A DNA stretch of 64,000 nucleotides from Bdellovibrionales bacterium (GTDB lineage: Bacteria > Bdellovibrionota > Bdellovibrionia > Bdellovibrionales > Bdellovibrionaceae): assembly GCA_016713585.1 (NCBI GenBank), contig JADJOV010000005.1, forward strand, positions 1-64,000, read 5' to 3'. This document shows positions 34,664 through 45,037 of the stretch, one piece after another; the first letter of the stretch is position 1, and the number at the start of each line of letters is the position of its first letter. Position numbers and translations under genes: made by a program. Under the pieces are notes generated by a model. That model was given only the letters and a program-made list of their open reading frames with translations. It was not told the DNA's origin and did no database searches.

Positions 34664-37600
34664 ATGTGCATGGTGATGAAATTCCGAATTTGTATGTTAG
34701 CAGGGTTTCTAATGTTGGCGGGTGGCCAGGCCAGGCAAGCGCTGGCCATGCAGGCTATGAGGGTACCCAGATCGCCAGCCGTGAGCGAAAATGGGATTCA
34801 ATGTCAAAATCTTTTAGGGCAATCGGTTTCGAACGGTAGACCTACTGCGCCAACCTTGCATCAGTTGCAACAACAGGTGGACCGCGACAAAAAACCGCTT
34901 CCTGCCTTTTTCGAGCACAAAGCAGATGCTGCTGCGCTTTCCCACTGGACAGAGGGGGCGAAGGCGCCCAAGGCGCTCAAGGAGTTGCTGCCAAATAATG
35001 CAGAGTATTTGCCAGCGTCGATCATCCAACCGAACGAACCTGGCGTCATTAAACAAAATGCAGGTGGATTTGTCCCATTGAGAGTCGCTGTCGATGTTCG
35101 TGGTCGTAGACATTACACGAATATCGGAATTCCGGCAGATGCGCTCTTTAGAAATAAATCTGTTCAACAAGATCGAAAAACGCTGATCCCACCTGCCGCA
35201 AAGGCAATTATTGTATACCGCCATGGCGGGGGAACGATCGGTACAGGACATCATGTTGCTACACAAATTGCTGCATTCTTTCGTCCCTATGGCATCTATG
35301 TTGTTGGCTATGATCATGCTAATCACGCGATGGGGCCGAGGGCGTTGACAAATGAAGCCGGAAGGACCTCTGCGGAAGCAGATGTGGAATTTGGCTATGA
35401 ATTCATCAGGCAACATTTGGCACCCTCGGGGGTTCCAATTTTTCTATCAGGCCATAGTATGGGCGGTGTCTATTCAATAGCTGAAATGGTTATGTTTGAC
35501 AAAGTCTTTCGGGAGCCAAGGGTTGCTGCCTTAATTAGGGGTTTCATTCCGCTCTCGCCAGTTCTAGATGGGACCCCTTATCGGGATCCAAAGTTCAATC
35601 TAAATTCTGGTCCGAAAGATGGCGGGGTCGCCCCTGCTGAAGTCGGACTATTCAAATCCTTTACCCTCGCTGGTAAACTCCAACCCCTGTGTGACATAGG
35701 TTGTTCGCCACTTACTTACTCTTTGAACCTAGATTCCATTGTTAGCTCGCGGAGACCAGGCTCTGGTCGGGCGGCAAATATCCCTGCATTGATTATTGTG
35801 GGAACCGGAGATTTTTTGTACGCGCCAGTCAGAGAGGCATGGACCAGGCTTGAAACAACACCGAATATTGAAGTTTACAAAATGGATCAAAGAATTTCTC
35901 TGCTTTCAAAATCTCTTTCGGACACAGAGACAGTAGGTCATTTGTTAATGGATTTCATGGCGCCAATAAGTGTGAGTAATAAGGAAATTTTGGGAACCCG
36001 AAAGAATAATGAGGTATCTCGAATCGTGGATGCCATTACTTTGGGGTATACTTTTTCAGGAAGCGATGTCATGACCCTTTATAGGGCAAATGTAATTCCC
36101 CTAGAACTCGTCCATGCGATGATTAAAAAAAGTGGCTATTATGAAGAACAGCAAAAACTGAGGGGACAACAAGAACCTGGCGCAGTGGGACGTAAAAAGA
36201 CTTCGGTTTCAGAGATAGTCAACCTGATTACTCGATCAAAGCCAGGGGCGGTTGGTGAATGGCGCAAGATGATTTTTGCCTTTCTTAAGGATCATAATCA
36301 TCTCAATGTTGCACCTTTTGTGAGCGATGTTGGCGATGTTCGAACGCCAGAGCCGTTTTTGGTAATTAAAGACTTTGTTGAGCGGTCGTTGAAGATAACC
36401 TTGAAAAAAACACATGCTGAATCTGGAGGCATTTTGCCTTTGATCCTGACTGAGTGGATGAGAAATTTGGCATTCAGAGCCTTTGTCGAGAACTTTTCGG
36501 GAGTTAGAAAAATTTCATCGATGGCCACCGCGAATATGACCCCACTTGCTGAGGCTGCTGGCAAACTTGTGTCCGCGGCAACTAATCCTACTAACTCTAA
36601 GAGAATCGGCAGGGTGCGAGATTCGTTGAACGAGTTTTCGAGGACCAACCAGTTTCCTCTAATCACGGATGTGAATGCGGTTGCCGACAGTCTTAAGAAA
36701 TATTTAACATTTCTACGTGAGTTTAAAAAAGTCTACCTGGAATGGAAGTCCAAGAAGGAATCACAAAGTCAAATGTTTGGATTTTCGGCCGAAGATAGGC
36801 AAATGCTCCAAGTCATTGACAGCTTGATTGCCAAGCTTGTGGGTGTTCAAGAGAGTTTTGAAGCTGTTCTTGGACAAACTTCGAAAGATCCTCGCATAGT
36901 CTTACAGCTTGAGAGCAAGCTGAATTCATTTTTGCAGGATACGAATGATCTTGTCCCTATACTCGTTGGAATGCAAGACTCTATTGCTCGTCTTTTTAAA
37001 TCTTCATATTTGCCCGAAAGTAGATCCGATCAGGCTTCTAGATTTAGCGTACTTATTGCTGAGCAAGATAGGCTGGCCGCCAAGAATAGATTGATAAGAA
37101 AAGCGAGTGCCCAACGAGTTTCAAAACAGACTAGTCTGAAAGCTCAATTAAAAAAGTATGAATATTTGCTTAAAGTCGCGATGACATCAGCTGATAATGT
37201 GGCTTTGGCGAAACAAATTTCCGAGCTTTCAGTGATTGAAAAAGGACTGATAGAATTTGCGGATAATATGAATAGAAGTATAAAATTATACTTGGGTAAG
37301 CATCACCTTGGCATGGCGAATTTGATATTGATGTTTATTCAAATATTCCTCCTGAGCTAAAGCGTGATTTCCAGCAATATCAAGTGTTGTTAGCCAGCTT
37401 AGAGAGAAAGAAAAAGAGTCGACGATCTATATGGTCAGTTGATGCGGGATGGTGACCTTGCTGAGGTTGAGGTACCTGGAAGTGGCTTTGCTACAGGCAG
37501 GGAATTGATGAACAAAGTTCAATCCATCAAAAGTGAAATGGAAAGTATAGCCAGAGATACTAAATCCGATGAAGCTGAATTTTCTCAGAATTACGAGAAT

Positions 37601-37792
37601 ATTTCTGAACTTGAATTGGAAAAGGGTGGAATTCTTGGGAAAGATTCTTATGTGACCTATCAAACCTTATCATTGATGCCAATTTTAAATGGAGGTCCTC
37701 ATTCAGAGGGGTTGGCCCTAGAGGTTTGGTCCCATTGGGTTGACAATGTATGGGGAAATCGAATTCCAGAATCATCATTCTCCTATTATTAG
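34664..37792 (+). CDS. Large secreted lipase/esterase-domain protein, two frameshifts
   Basis: A signal peptide (ICMLAGFLMLAGGQARQALA) precedes an alpha/beta hydrolase at about residues 150-430: AIIVYRHGGGTIGTGHH (oxyanion region), VVGYDHANHAMGPR, and the nucleophile elbow FLSGHSMGGVYSI (G-H-S-M-G). An Asp in VGTGDFLYAP and the His in TVGHLLMDFM complete a plausible triad like monoacylglycerol lipases. The remaining 600 residues are mainly helical with coiled-coil stretches. The frame shifts near 37312 and 37425; the joined tail reads FDIDVYSNIPPELKRDFQQY and GFATGRELMNKVQ and ends at 37792, about 1040 residues in total. Substrate unknown. A secreted lytic role toward membranes is an attractive guess. 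Confidence 0.65.
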
Positions 37793-37845
37793 TGAATGAC
37801 AAAACTCTTCTTTTTGGTGAATTTCGATTCAGTTTGCCTTGTGTT

Positions 37846-39119
37846 CTAAAGTGAGCCCAAATTAAAAAATCTGGCCTCTTTGGTTTCCTCGGTGGTCAAG
37901 TCGTATCGAACGGCACGACCAAGTTTCGTAGGAAAGAGCGCAAAGGCGAAGGCTTGCCCCAGCTGCAGTTGGGCGCCAGCTGGGAGTGCCATAGATTTTA
38001 TGGCAACCCCACTTGCAAAATTGTATCGGACAAAGCTTCGATTTTCTTTCACTTCGTCAATATCATTGAACATATTGATCGTGGTCTTACTTGAGTCGAC
38101 GATCGACCATTGATCTTTCTTGAGGTCGAGCTCTGAAATCATGATGCGATGAGCGCGATTGGTTAAAATACGAGATTTGATTGCTCCATCCTCGACATAC
38201 ATTATTTTAAGAGAGCCTGAATCTGCCAGCCATCTATCTTCTCGCAAAATTATATGAGGACTGACGGTTTTTGAGTATTTTTCCATTCTCCATCCGCTCA
38301 AATCTTCGGATGCAATCACTTTTTGGGTTGAAAGATCTATCAGGGAAAGCTTCTGAAGGCCTCCCAACGAATCATTGGAGTGAACCAAAACCAAATTTGA
38401 ATTTTCGGGAATTGGGGCGACCCAGTTGATTCCCACAAGCCCGCTTGCAAAAGGCGAGACCTTCGAGACCCAATCGCCAGAGCCTCCCCAGAGGTGGTAT
38501 CTAAAGTTTTCATCAGATCCATGGAGCAGAGGGTTCCATCATCCAAGGCTAAGACGAGGTCCCCTGTACTCAAAACATCTCCGGCTGAGATTCCGTGGCC
38601 CTTGATCGCGGCCCCGACGAATCGCTTCTGAACCTGACCCTCACTATCGATTTGCAGGACTCCCACATTGCTATTTTTATCGTAGACAACCAGCAAACCC
38701 AAATCCGAGCGGAAGGCCGTCGAGATCAACTCACCCTGAAGTGAAAGGGGATCTCTGTTCTCAGCCCCTGATTTATCGAAAATGGAGATTTTTTTCAGTG
38801 ACAGATCGACGACGTAATTGCCGCTATCTGAGGATATCAAATAGTGTTTCATGTCTGGATTTCGAACAACCATGGATTTAACAAATTTCATATCAGAGGA
38901 TGAAAACTGGTGAACTTTGCGGACAAGTTCATCGAAAATAAAAACTTGCTCCTTGTCCGTTCCATCTAGGCGATTGAGGGTGGTCGTGGTGGCCACGGGA
39001 ACTCCAACTTTGTGTTCGTCTTTAGAGTGGTCATCGACGGGCCGACCACCACAGGCAGTTAGGAATAAACATGAAACAAAAAAACTAAGTTGTAAGCGAA
39101 CTATAAAGCTAAAATCCAT
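37846..39119 (-). CDS. Lipoprotein with propeller-like repeats, one frameshift
   Basis: Starts at ATG 39117-39119, overlapping the stop of the HExxH gene by 11 bases. The leader LQLSFFVSCLFLTAC has a good lipobox. The mature part repeats short strands with Asp turns (VFIFDELVRKVHQFSSSDM, YVVDLSLKKISIFDKS, DLVLALDDGTLCSMDL), which suggests a beta-propeller. At GGGG near 38480 the frame shifts and then reads SPFASGLVGINWVAPIPENS, KVIASEDLSGWRM and the C-terminal RYDLTTEETKEARF. Joined length is about 423 residues. It is the last gene of the TIGR02147-HExxH-lipoprotein unit and may be a partner of the HExxH protein in the envelope. Confidence 0.6.
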
Positions 39120-40369
39120 AACTAACTCCTGTATTGAACATGATCTGATTTTGATTGGCTTCAAGGGAGCCTGACGAACTTGTGATTTTTGAGTATTTGT
39201 AGTGGTGCAGGAGGTAACTGAATCCTGCCGAATACCAAAATCCGCGCCGGATCGGCATATAGTAATTGCATGCAGCAGCAAAGGCACTTGATGTTCCTGT
39301 ATCTTCGAGACGTAGAGGCTCTTCGATCAGAGTATAGTTTGTGTTGAGCGTGTCCACTTTTGCATCGACGACCAGATGGGACTGTCCCATGTAAGTTAAT
39401 GGATCTTTAAATGGGAAAAACCGATAGGCAAAACCGACTCCGTAGGAACTTTGGGTCTCTGATAATGAGATTGTCTCAAGAGCTGTCTTTGAGGTTTTTC
39501 CCGATCGAAAGTCTAAAATGAGGCCCAGGTCCTTCCAAAAAAAGTACCTAAATCCCACCTGGGCTCCGGTCATGCCACCGACTGAGAAAGTTGAATTCTG
39601 GTTTTGGGCGGAAGATAGGGAATAGGCAGCCAGGCTGAACCAAAAGTCCTTGTGACCCTGGGATCGACTGAGAGTTTTTTCGTATTTTTGTGTAATTCCG
39701 GCCGCAGAAGAAAGTACGACGGTGGCTGCGGCGATAGAATTGAGGAGCTGGCGACCACCATCTCGACCAGAGAAAGGGCCAATGGCTTGCTCGTCGACGA
39801 TGGTTTTTTTCTCATGGGGCATCAGATGCATAATTTCATGAGTTAAGACAAACAATCTTTCGTAGGGTTTCATTTGTAGAAAACGTTTTTGATTAATAGT
39901 CACCTGCTGAAGAGTCGAATTAGCAACCGCATCTGCAGCTCGAAGACCCTGGGTCTCTTGAATTTCAATGTTGTCGTGGGTCCAAGTGAAATTGGGGCTT
40001 TCTTTATTCGCCAAAAAGGCCAAAACTTCGTCTGCCTTTTGCCCCATAAAGTCACCACAAAAAGTTTGCTGTTCAGGAGTCAATGAAGTCAATGAATCGC
40101 AAACCTGATGTCCTTTGAATGAGCCCAGACACGTACCGAGTTCATCGACTAAGTACCCACCTTGGACGTTAGGAGTTTGGCGGTCCTGATCCGAAGACTT
40201 TTATCTCGTCCTCAAGGCTGCTATTTTAAATGTATCCTGAATTTGCTTCAAAGTAATCTAAGCTCCAGATCTCGGAATTTCCACCATTGCCGACAAAAGT
40301 TGAAGCCTTGGTGGGAGGAATCAATGAGAAAAAAACGCAGAATGCAAAAACGAATTGGCTGATGTTCAC
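39109..40369 (-). CDS. Exported HExxH metalloprotease-like protein with a barrel-like C-terminus
   Basis: The start is GTG 40367-40369 behind AGGAGG, overlapping the stop of the TIGR02147 gene. The leader is ISQFVFAFCVFFSLIPPTKA. At least two shifts (about 40245 and 40170) precede the clean part from 40092. The zinc site is RLFVLTHEIMHLMPHE: HEIMH with a third His three residues later, and a downstream Glu may be the third ligand. The last 180 residues alternate aromatic and polar residues in strands (YFFWKDLGLILDFRSG, YGVGFAYRFFPF, FWYSAGFSYLLHHYKYS) and end in YGF, as outer-membrane barrels do. I infer a surface or periplasmic protease anchored in the outer membrane; activity is not proven. 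Confidence 0.6.
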
Positions 40370-41198
40370 TTAACTTTTCCTCCTGTGGGGCTGAGATTTA
40401 AAATAAATTGATAGAGGCGTGCCCCTTCTGGTTTTGGGGCCTCGGCAAAGCGCTGAATTTTCTCTGCAAACTCTTGAATCAGTTCGGTGAGCTGCCCATA
40501 GTTTTTTTCATCCAAGGGGAGGATCAACGCATTGGCATAGCGTTGATCCGTTGAAAATAGTTCTAAGGCTTTTTGGCAATTTCTAAAGTGTTTCTATGAA
40601 ATTGTCTGATTTGTTTGTTTGGAATTTCAGAGGTAGCTGTCGTCAGAGGTGTGTCAACAATGATTCTTCCATCGAGTGCGGTTCGCAAATGGCCCTCTTT
40701 GAGTAAAAATGAAACAGCCCGGTCGATTCGTTTTCGCGTGGCAATGGAAGAAAGTATTTCATATATCAATTGTCTGTTTGATTGCACTGCAGGAATTTCA
40801 AAGCAGTCCTTCACATAAACATTAACCCAGTCTTTCAGCAGATGAGATCCAACCTCTTTTCGTTGTCGAATGGGGCGTGTGTCATTGCGGCTGGCGCCCG
40901 CGGGCGATTCTGACATCTGAGGCTTTGCCTGTTCAATCCAGTCTTTAAAATAGAATTTTTCTGGTGAACTCAGCCTCAAGAGTTTGCTAATTTCTTCGAC
41001 CCTTTCCAGCGTGATTTTTCTTTTCTTCTGTAAGATCAAAGAGACCAAAGACGGAGAAATTTTTCGCAGAGAGCGGGATGCTGAGAGCACTGAAAAGGTT
41101 TCGTCAGAGTGTCTCCGATAGCCGATCATATCCCTGATAAACTCCACGGGGTCTTGATATTCTGAAATGATTGGACGTCGCTGTTGCTTTTCACTCAT
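40366..41198 (-). CDS. TIGR02147-family regulator, one frameshift
   Basis: TIGR02147 (DUF4423) proteins are HTH regulators expanded in Bdellovibrio and Fibrobacter. The N-terminus has EYQDPVEFIRDMIGYRR and an XRE-like HTH (SLRKISPSLVSLILQKKR, ITLERVEEISKLL), and the middle has FYFKDWIEQAK. Near 40575 the frame shifts. The other frame continues ALELFSTDQRYANALIL, YGQLTELIQEFAEKIQRFAE and LYQFILNLSPTGG, the normal family ending, to a stop at 40366-40368. Joined length is about 277 residues. The stop overlaps the GTG of the HExxH gene, so these are coupled, and the regulator probably controls this unit and itself. Confidence 0.84.
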
Positions 41199-41258
41199 AG
41201 CACTGAGAAGAGTACCTGTCTTTTATTAATAAAAATAGGTGTTTATAAAAGTTTCATG

Positions 41259-41271
41259 TTTACAATGTAAA
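41259..41271. promoter_or_regulatory. Palindrome in the divergent promoter of the TIGR02147 gene
   Basis: TTTACA-A-TGTAAA is a perfect 6-bp inverted repeat. It lies 61 bases before the TIGR02147 start (41198, minus) and 73 bases before the plus-strand ATG at 41344. On the minus strand TTTACA and a TATAAA 18 bases further are promoter-like, so the palindrome would overlap the -35 region. A second palindrome TTTTATTAATAAAA lies at 41221-41234. Autoregulation is inferred. Confidence 0.4.
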
Positions 41272-41343
41272 AATGGCTGCGCATGAAAGGTGCCTGTTGT
41301 TGGTGAATTGGAATAATGAAATAAAAAGAAAAAGGGCAATCAT

Positions 41344-42527
41344 ATGAGGAAACAATTTAGGTGCAGGTATGTAACTCTATCGTTGGCAATTGTTCAACCT
41401 CTTGAAATGGCAAAGGGATTTAATTGGAACACCAGCGCGGATAACTTCCTTGGAGTTTTTCCGTGAGCCTTTGCTTCTGCCGATCCTCTAACAACCTGTC
41501 TTAGCTTGGAAAAATTAAATTCATCGTTGCAGGTAAAGACGGCTCTTCATGTCAGTAGGGCGGGGGGGGGGGCAAGAGTTCCTGGGCAGAGCGGTGGTAC
41601 GCTCGGAAAACAACCTTTGCCAAAATCATCGGGGCGAGGCCAATTCTTCCGACCTTAGACTTCTTGCCAGGATCGACTGAAATCGTTATAAGCGCAAAAG
41701 TTGATACTCCAAACTGTGGCCCAAAAATCTGAAATCATAATGAAAAGGTCAATCGCTTTGACTTTTCCTGAATTGATATCCAGGGCAAGATTCCCCTAAC
41801 AGGATTATCTTTGGCAGGGGGGCAGCCCGGGCGCCCCCCGCCGGCGAGGGGGAGGGGGGAGGCGGGGGGGGTCCCTCCCCCCGCGCGGGGGGGGGGGGGG
41901 GATTAAAAGGAGTTGGGGGGGGGGGGGGGGGGGGGGAAGGGGGAGCAACTGCTTCGAGGGCTATGGAGAGAATTATTTTTAGCAAAGATCCGAAATCTGA
42001 TTCCTCAGTTCTCGAAATAACGGCAGGACCAAGTCAAGATATTAAACAGGCCACCTATGAACTTTTCAATATGATTTACGAGCTGGGTTGATCCCAATGG
42101 GACGATTGACCGCATTTTCACTATGGGAGGCAAGTATGCAGATTATGCCTCGATCCCTCCTGAATTGGCTGAAAAACGGGAAAATTTTGGAGAATGGAAA
42201 ATCAAGGGCTTGATGATCTTTTAGAAAGTCACACGAAAGAATGGTTTGTTGAAAAGACCATTGATCTGGCGCACCAGGGAGCAATGAATGAAAAGAATTC
42301 TATGCCTTGATTGGATATGAACATCCTGGCGAAAATATTAAACTTATGGCAGAACTTACAATATTCGCAAAATGTTTCAGAAAGTCATTAAGGCGCCAGC
42401 GGGATTGAAAATGGCCTGGGGGCATTCCGAGAAAAGAGCGTGGGGCCCTTTCAATAAGGAATACAGCAAAGGTGGTAAATCTCAGTCTCCTATGGAAGTT
42501 ATAAACACGCATCTGCACAAATTCTAG
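41344..42527 (+). pseudogene. Heavily frameshifted exported protein of unknown function
   Basis: Only fragments of reading frame can be followed. From ATG 41344 the sequence gives a leader-like start, then ASADPLTTCLSLEKLNSSLQ, PTLDFLPGSTEIVISAKVD, IIFSKDPKSDSSVLEITAGP, DPNGTIDRIFTMGGKYADYA, LLESHTKEWFVEKTIDLAHQ and MAWGHSEKRAWGPFNKEYSK, ending at the stop 42525-42527. At least five shifts are needed, and G/C runs occupy the middle. The fragments are consistent with one exported protein of about 380 residues. The damage looks technical rather than evolutionary. No family is recognised. Confidence 0.4.
41562..41937. repeat. Long G/C runs, probable assembly artefact
   Basis: An 11-G run lies at 41562-41572. 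From about 41816 to 41937 there is a G/C-only patch with runs of up to about 20 G, broken by short GC mixtures. It cuts through the damaged gene in otherwise ordinary DNA of medium GC. Such runs in the middle of coding sequence are typical of uncorrected base calls. Confidence 0.7.
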
Positions 42528-42544
42528 AAAGGGCCCATGTCGGA

Positions 42545-43354
42545 CTAGGCAGCGTCCTCCGACTTGTCGAGACTTGCGGCGAGGGCGGCCCCCGCCAGAA
42601 TCATATACCAAACCAAGAGGACCCACGTCAGAACGAGGGGGATTGTAGCCAGGGAACCATAGATCTTGCTTAACTGGAAGAAGGTTTTTGTGATCCACGC
42701 AAAGGAACTTTGAAGGGCGACAAGCCCAAGTCCCGAAACGAAGGCACCAGCCAGAGCCGACTGCCAGCGGACCTTGCTTTGGGGAAGATACTTGTACAAC
42801 AAATAGAGTCCAAGGCTAAAAACAAGAAAATCTAGGGTCCCTTTTTGGGCCTTTAAGATGGGCTTTAGAAAATCCAAGGATCTAAGTCCTGTGTATGCCG
42901 CTAGGGCAAAGGTAATTGCGACGAGGAGAAGCCAAGAAACTAAGACTCTTCGAAAGAAGGAGCGGTGAAACTTGGGTTTCCACATACGATTGATTCCGTT
43001 TTGGATATCTTGAAGGAGTCGAAGACTTGTAAATAGCAAAAACACAAAAGAAGTTAAGCCAATCGATTTGGCTTGAAACCGACCCAAGAGTTTCTTTAAA
43101 ACTTGCGAGGCCTCTTGCCCTATGGCTTGCTGAAAATATTGCAACAAAAGAGCCTCGACCTTAGGTTCAAGAAATTCGAGACCGCCAAATGTTTGAAAAA
43201 GAGCAAGTGTGAGGGCCAGAAATGGAATTAAGGACAGCACCGTCGAGAAAGCAAGGCTTCCTGCCACCCAGCGCAAATCACTGTTTTGAAACTGGGTCCA
43301 GACTCCCAGGAAGACATCGCGAATTTTTATGTAATTTCTCTTATCAAGCTTCAT
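42545..43354 (-). CDS. YihY/BrkB family inner-membrane protein
   Basis: A 269-residue protein with six hydrophobic segments: ALAFSTVLSLIPFLALTLAL, TSFVFLLFTSL, VSWLLLVAITFALAAYTGL, LDFLVFSLGLYLLYKYLP, ALAGAFVSGLGLVALQS and IPLVLTWVLLVWYMILAGAA. Together with the N-terminal 'WVAGSLAFSTVLSLIPFL' this is the YihY/UPF0761 pattern. These proteins were once called ribonuclease BN but are now held to be membrane proteins of unsettled, perhaps transport, function. It starts by a TAAATG junction after the MBL gene, as the last member of the phospholipid operon. Ends DKSEDAA. Confidence 0.9.
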   Translation of the reverse strand: MKLDKRNYIKIRDVFLGVWTQFQNSDLRWVAGSLAFSTVLSLIPFLALTLALFQTFGGLEFLEPKVEALLLQYFQQAIGQEASQVLKKLLGRFQAKSIGLTSFVFLLFTSLRLLQDIQNGINRMWKPKFHRSFFRRVLVSWLLLVAITFALAAYTGLRSLDFLKPILKAQKGTLDFLVFSLGLYLLYKYLPQSKVRWQSALAGAFVSGLGLVALQSSFAWITKTFFQLSKIYGSLATIPLVLTWVLLVWYMILAGAALAASLDKSEDAA

Positions 43355-44256
43355 TTAAAGCCAGAATCGTTGACTGACCTGAAAGTCAGACCCTATTTTT
43401 TCTATCAGGGCAGCATCACAATAGGGATCGTGTTCAAAAAATAGATAACCCTTTTCCTCAGCGACCATGCTTAAATATTTTTGCTTTTCTTCCATCAAAA
43501 GAACTGGGTTGAGGTCGTATCCCATCAGCCAGGCCGTTCGGACATGAGTGCTTGTTGGGACGAGGTCTCCGGCGTAAAGGAGACTCAGTCCATTATCGCT
43601 GATTTTGACAAGCTGTTGCCCTTCTGTATGTCCATTGGAAATAAACAGGGAAACACCCGGAAGGTAATTTGTTTGCGGGCCCTCAAGAATGTGAAGAACC
43701 TGATGATCGATGAGGGGTTGAAAGTTGCTTGCAAAGTAGCTTGAGCGTTCGCGAAGGTTTGGGTGGCTTGCTGTCGTGAGATTGGCCCGCTGGATACTAT
43801 AACGGGCCTTGGGAAAGGTCGGAACGAGGCGACTTCCCTCCGCTCGAACCCCGCCCCCCACATGATCAAAGTGAAGGTGGGTGAGGATGACCTCGTGGAT
43901 ATCATCAGGACCCAAGCCATGTTCGTTGAGGGACTTAACAAGGGTGGGTCCGTTGGGATTGATATTAAACATCTCAGCAAACTTGGCCCCAAGTTTCTCT
44001 CCAAATTTCAGAACAAAATCGGCGCCGTTACCGCAATCAATCAGAATATTCTGACCAGGGATTTTAAAAGCAAAGCGCGAGCTTCCATCAAAATCCGATT
44101 GCTCGCATCGGCCGGATTTGTTCGTTCCCAAAGAACCTTTGGGACGGTTCCGAACATAGCTCCACCGTCAAGTCCGAATTGACCTGTTAGGAGGGGGATG
44201 ATTTCGTAAGGTCCAACTTTAAGATTTATTTTTTTAACCTTCTGGTCAATCTTCAT
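43355..44256 (-). CDS. MBL-fold metallo-hydrolase, one frameshift
   Basis: A zinc hydrolase of the metallo-beta-lactamase fold. ATG 44254-44256 has an AAAGGA site and overlaps the plsC stop by 11 bases. The start reads INLKVGPYEIIPLLTGQFGL, then AMFGTVPKVLWERTNP. Near 44095 the frame shifts and continues FAFKIPGQNILIDCGNG. Ligands are present: THLHFDHVGG (H-x-H-x-D-H), FISNGHTEGQQL and LLYAGDLVPTSTH, and the final FFEHDPYCD. The 'A.F..VPK.LWE......N' start is shared with quorum-lactonase-like and SoxH-like hydrolases. Joined length is about 300. Its substrate is unknown. Its place among phospholipid genes suggests a lipid-related esterase, which is only inference. Confidence 0.88.
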
Positions 44257-45037
44257 GAGTGGACTCCTTTGGGGATTGTGGGGATTTTTCATCTGCGGAG
44301 AAACTAGGAGACTGGTCGAATTCGATATTTGGGTTTACGGTTTTGACCCATGTTTTATAATCAAGGTAAACGTCTTCGATCGGTCCAGGTTGATGAACGG
44401 GACCAACATGGATTGTGAGAGTTCCTGGCTTTGGCCAATAGGAGCCTTTTGGCATGAGCTCTCGATTGCCATCTAAATAAAGAAACAGAATCGGAGTTTT
44501 TGTCTTTCGCGAAAAAAGCCCAACTCCTCTTTTAAATTCCTGAATCTTGCCATCACTGGACCTTGTGCCTTCAGGAAACAAGATCAACCAAATCTTTTCC
44601 TGTCCTGTGAGAAGCTTAACGATGAGGTTGATAGCTTCGCCCTTGCGATCTTTGCGATCAATGGGAATCGCTCCAAGGCAATGTTGAGAGAAAAAGGTAA
44701 AAAAAGGGTTGCTGAAAAAATAGTCCTTAGCGGCAGCAATATATAAATTAACCCAGTAGCGTTTTGGAATTGAAGCGGCAATTGAGGTGGCATCTAGATG
44801 GCTTGAGTGATTTGAAATCACGAGCATCTTTGGATACTGTTTAAAGAGATCGTGGTAATTCTGGCCTTTGATTTTTAAACGAATGTAAAACTTAAATACT
44901 ATTTGTTGGAGGAATACTGACCACAAAAGGCGAAAAAAAATACTCGTGAGATCAAGCTGCCGTGTAAAAAGCGGTAAATGCTTAAGATAGGTTGGAAGGC
45001 GGGTCCATTGCTCATTTTCATAGGTCCAATCCTTCAT
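44246..45037 (-). CDS. plsC: 1-acyl-glycerol-3-phosphate acyltransferase
   Basis: Adds the second acyl chain to make phosphatidic acid, the substrate of CdsA encoded just upstream. The 263-residue protein has the acyltransferase motifs ISNHSSHLDATSIAASIPK (NHxxxxD), GAIPIDRKDRKGEAI, and LILFPEGTRSSDGKIQEFK (FPEGTR). The N-terminal 45 residues hold a hydrophobic stretch for membrane attachment, and the C-terminus is a charged tail. It begins by ATGA overlap with cdsA and ends 11 bases inside the MBL gene, so all are one transcript. Confidence 0.9.
   Translation of the reverse strand: MKDWTYENEQWTRLPTYLKHLPLFTRQLDLTSIFFRLLWSVFLQQIVFKFYIRLKIKGQNYHDLFKQYPKMLVISNHSSHLDATSIAASIPKRYWVNLYIAAAKDYFFSNPFFTFFSQHCLGAIPIDRKDRKGEAINLIVKLLTGQEKIWLILFPEGTRSSDGKIQEFKRGVGLFSRKTKTPILFLYLDGNRELMPKGSYWPKPGTLTIHVGPVHQPGPIEDVYLDYKTWVKTVNPNIEFDQSPSFSADEKSPQSPKESTHED

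Noticed and set aside
34814..35416. 200-residue minus-strand frame opposite the lipase gene
   Set aside because: Cys- and Arg-rich antisense reading without start support; the plus strand encodes the GHSMG hydrolase.
41749..41985. Minus-strand proline-rich frame (repeated P runs)
   Set aside because: It is the antisense reading of the G runs and of a damaged plus-strand gene; the composition is an artefact of the runs.
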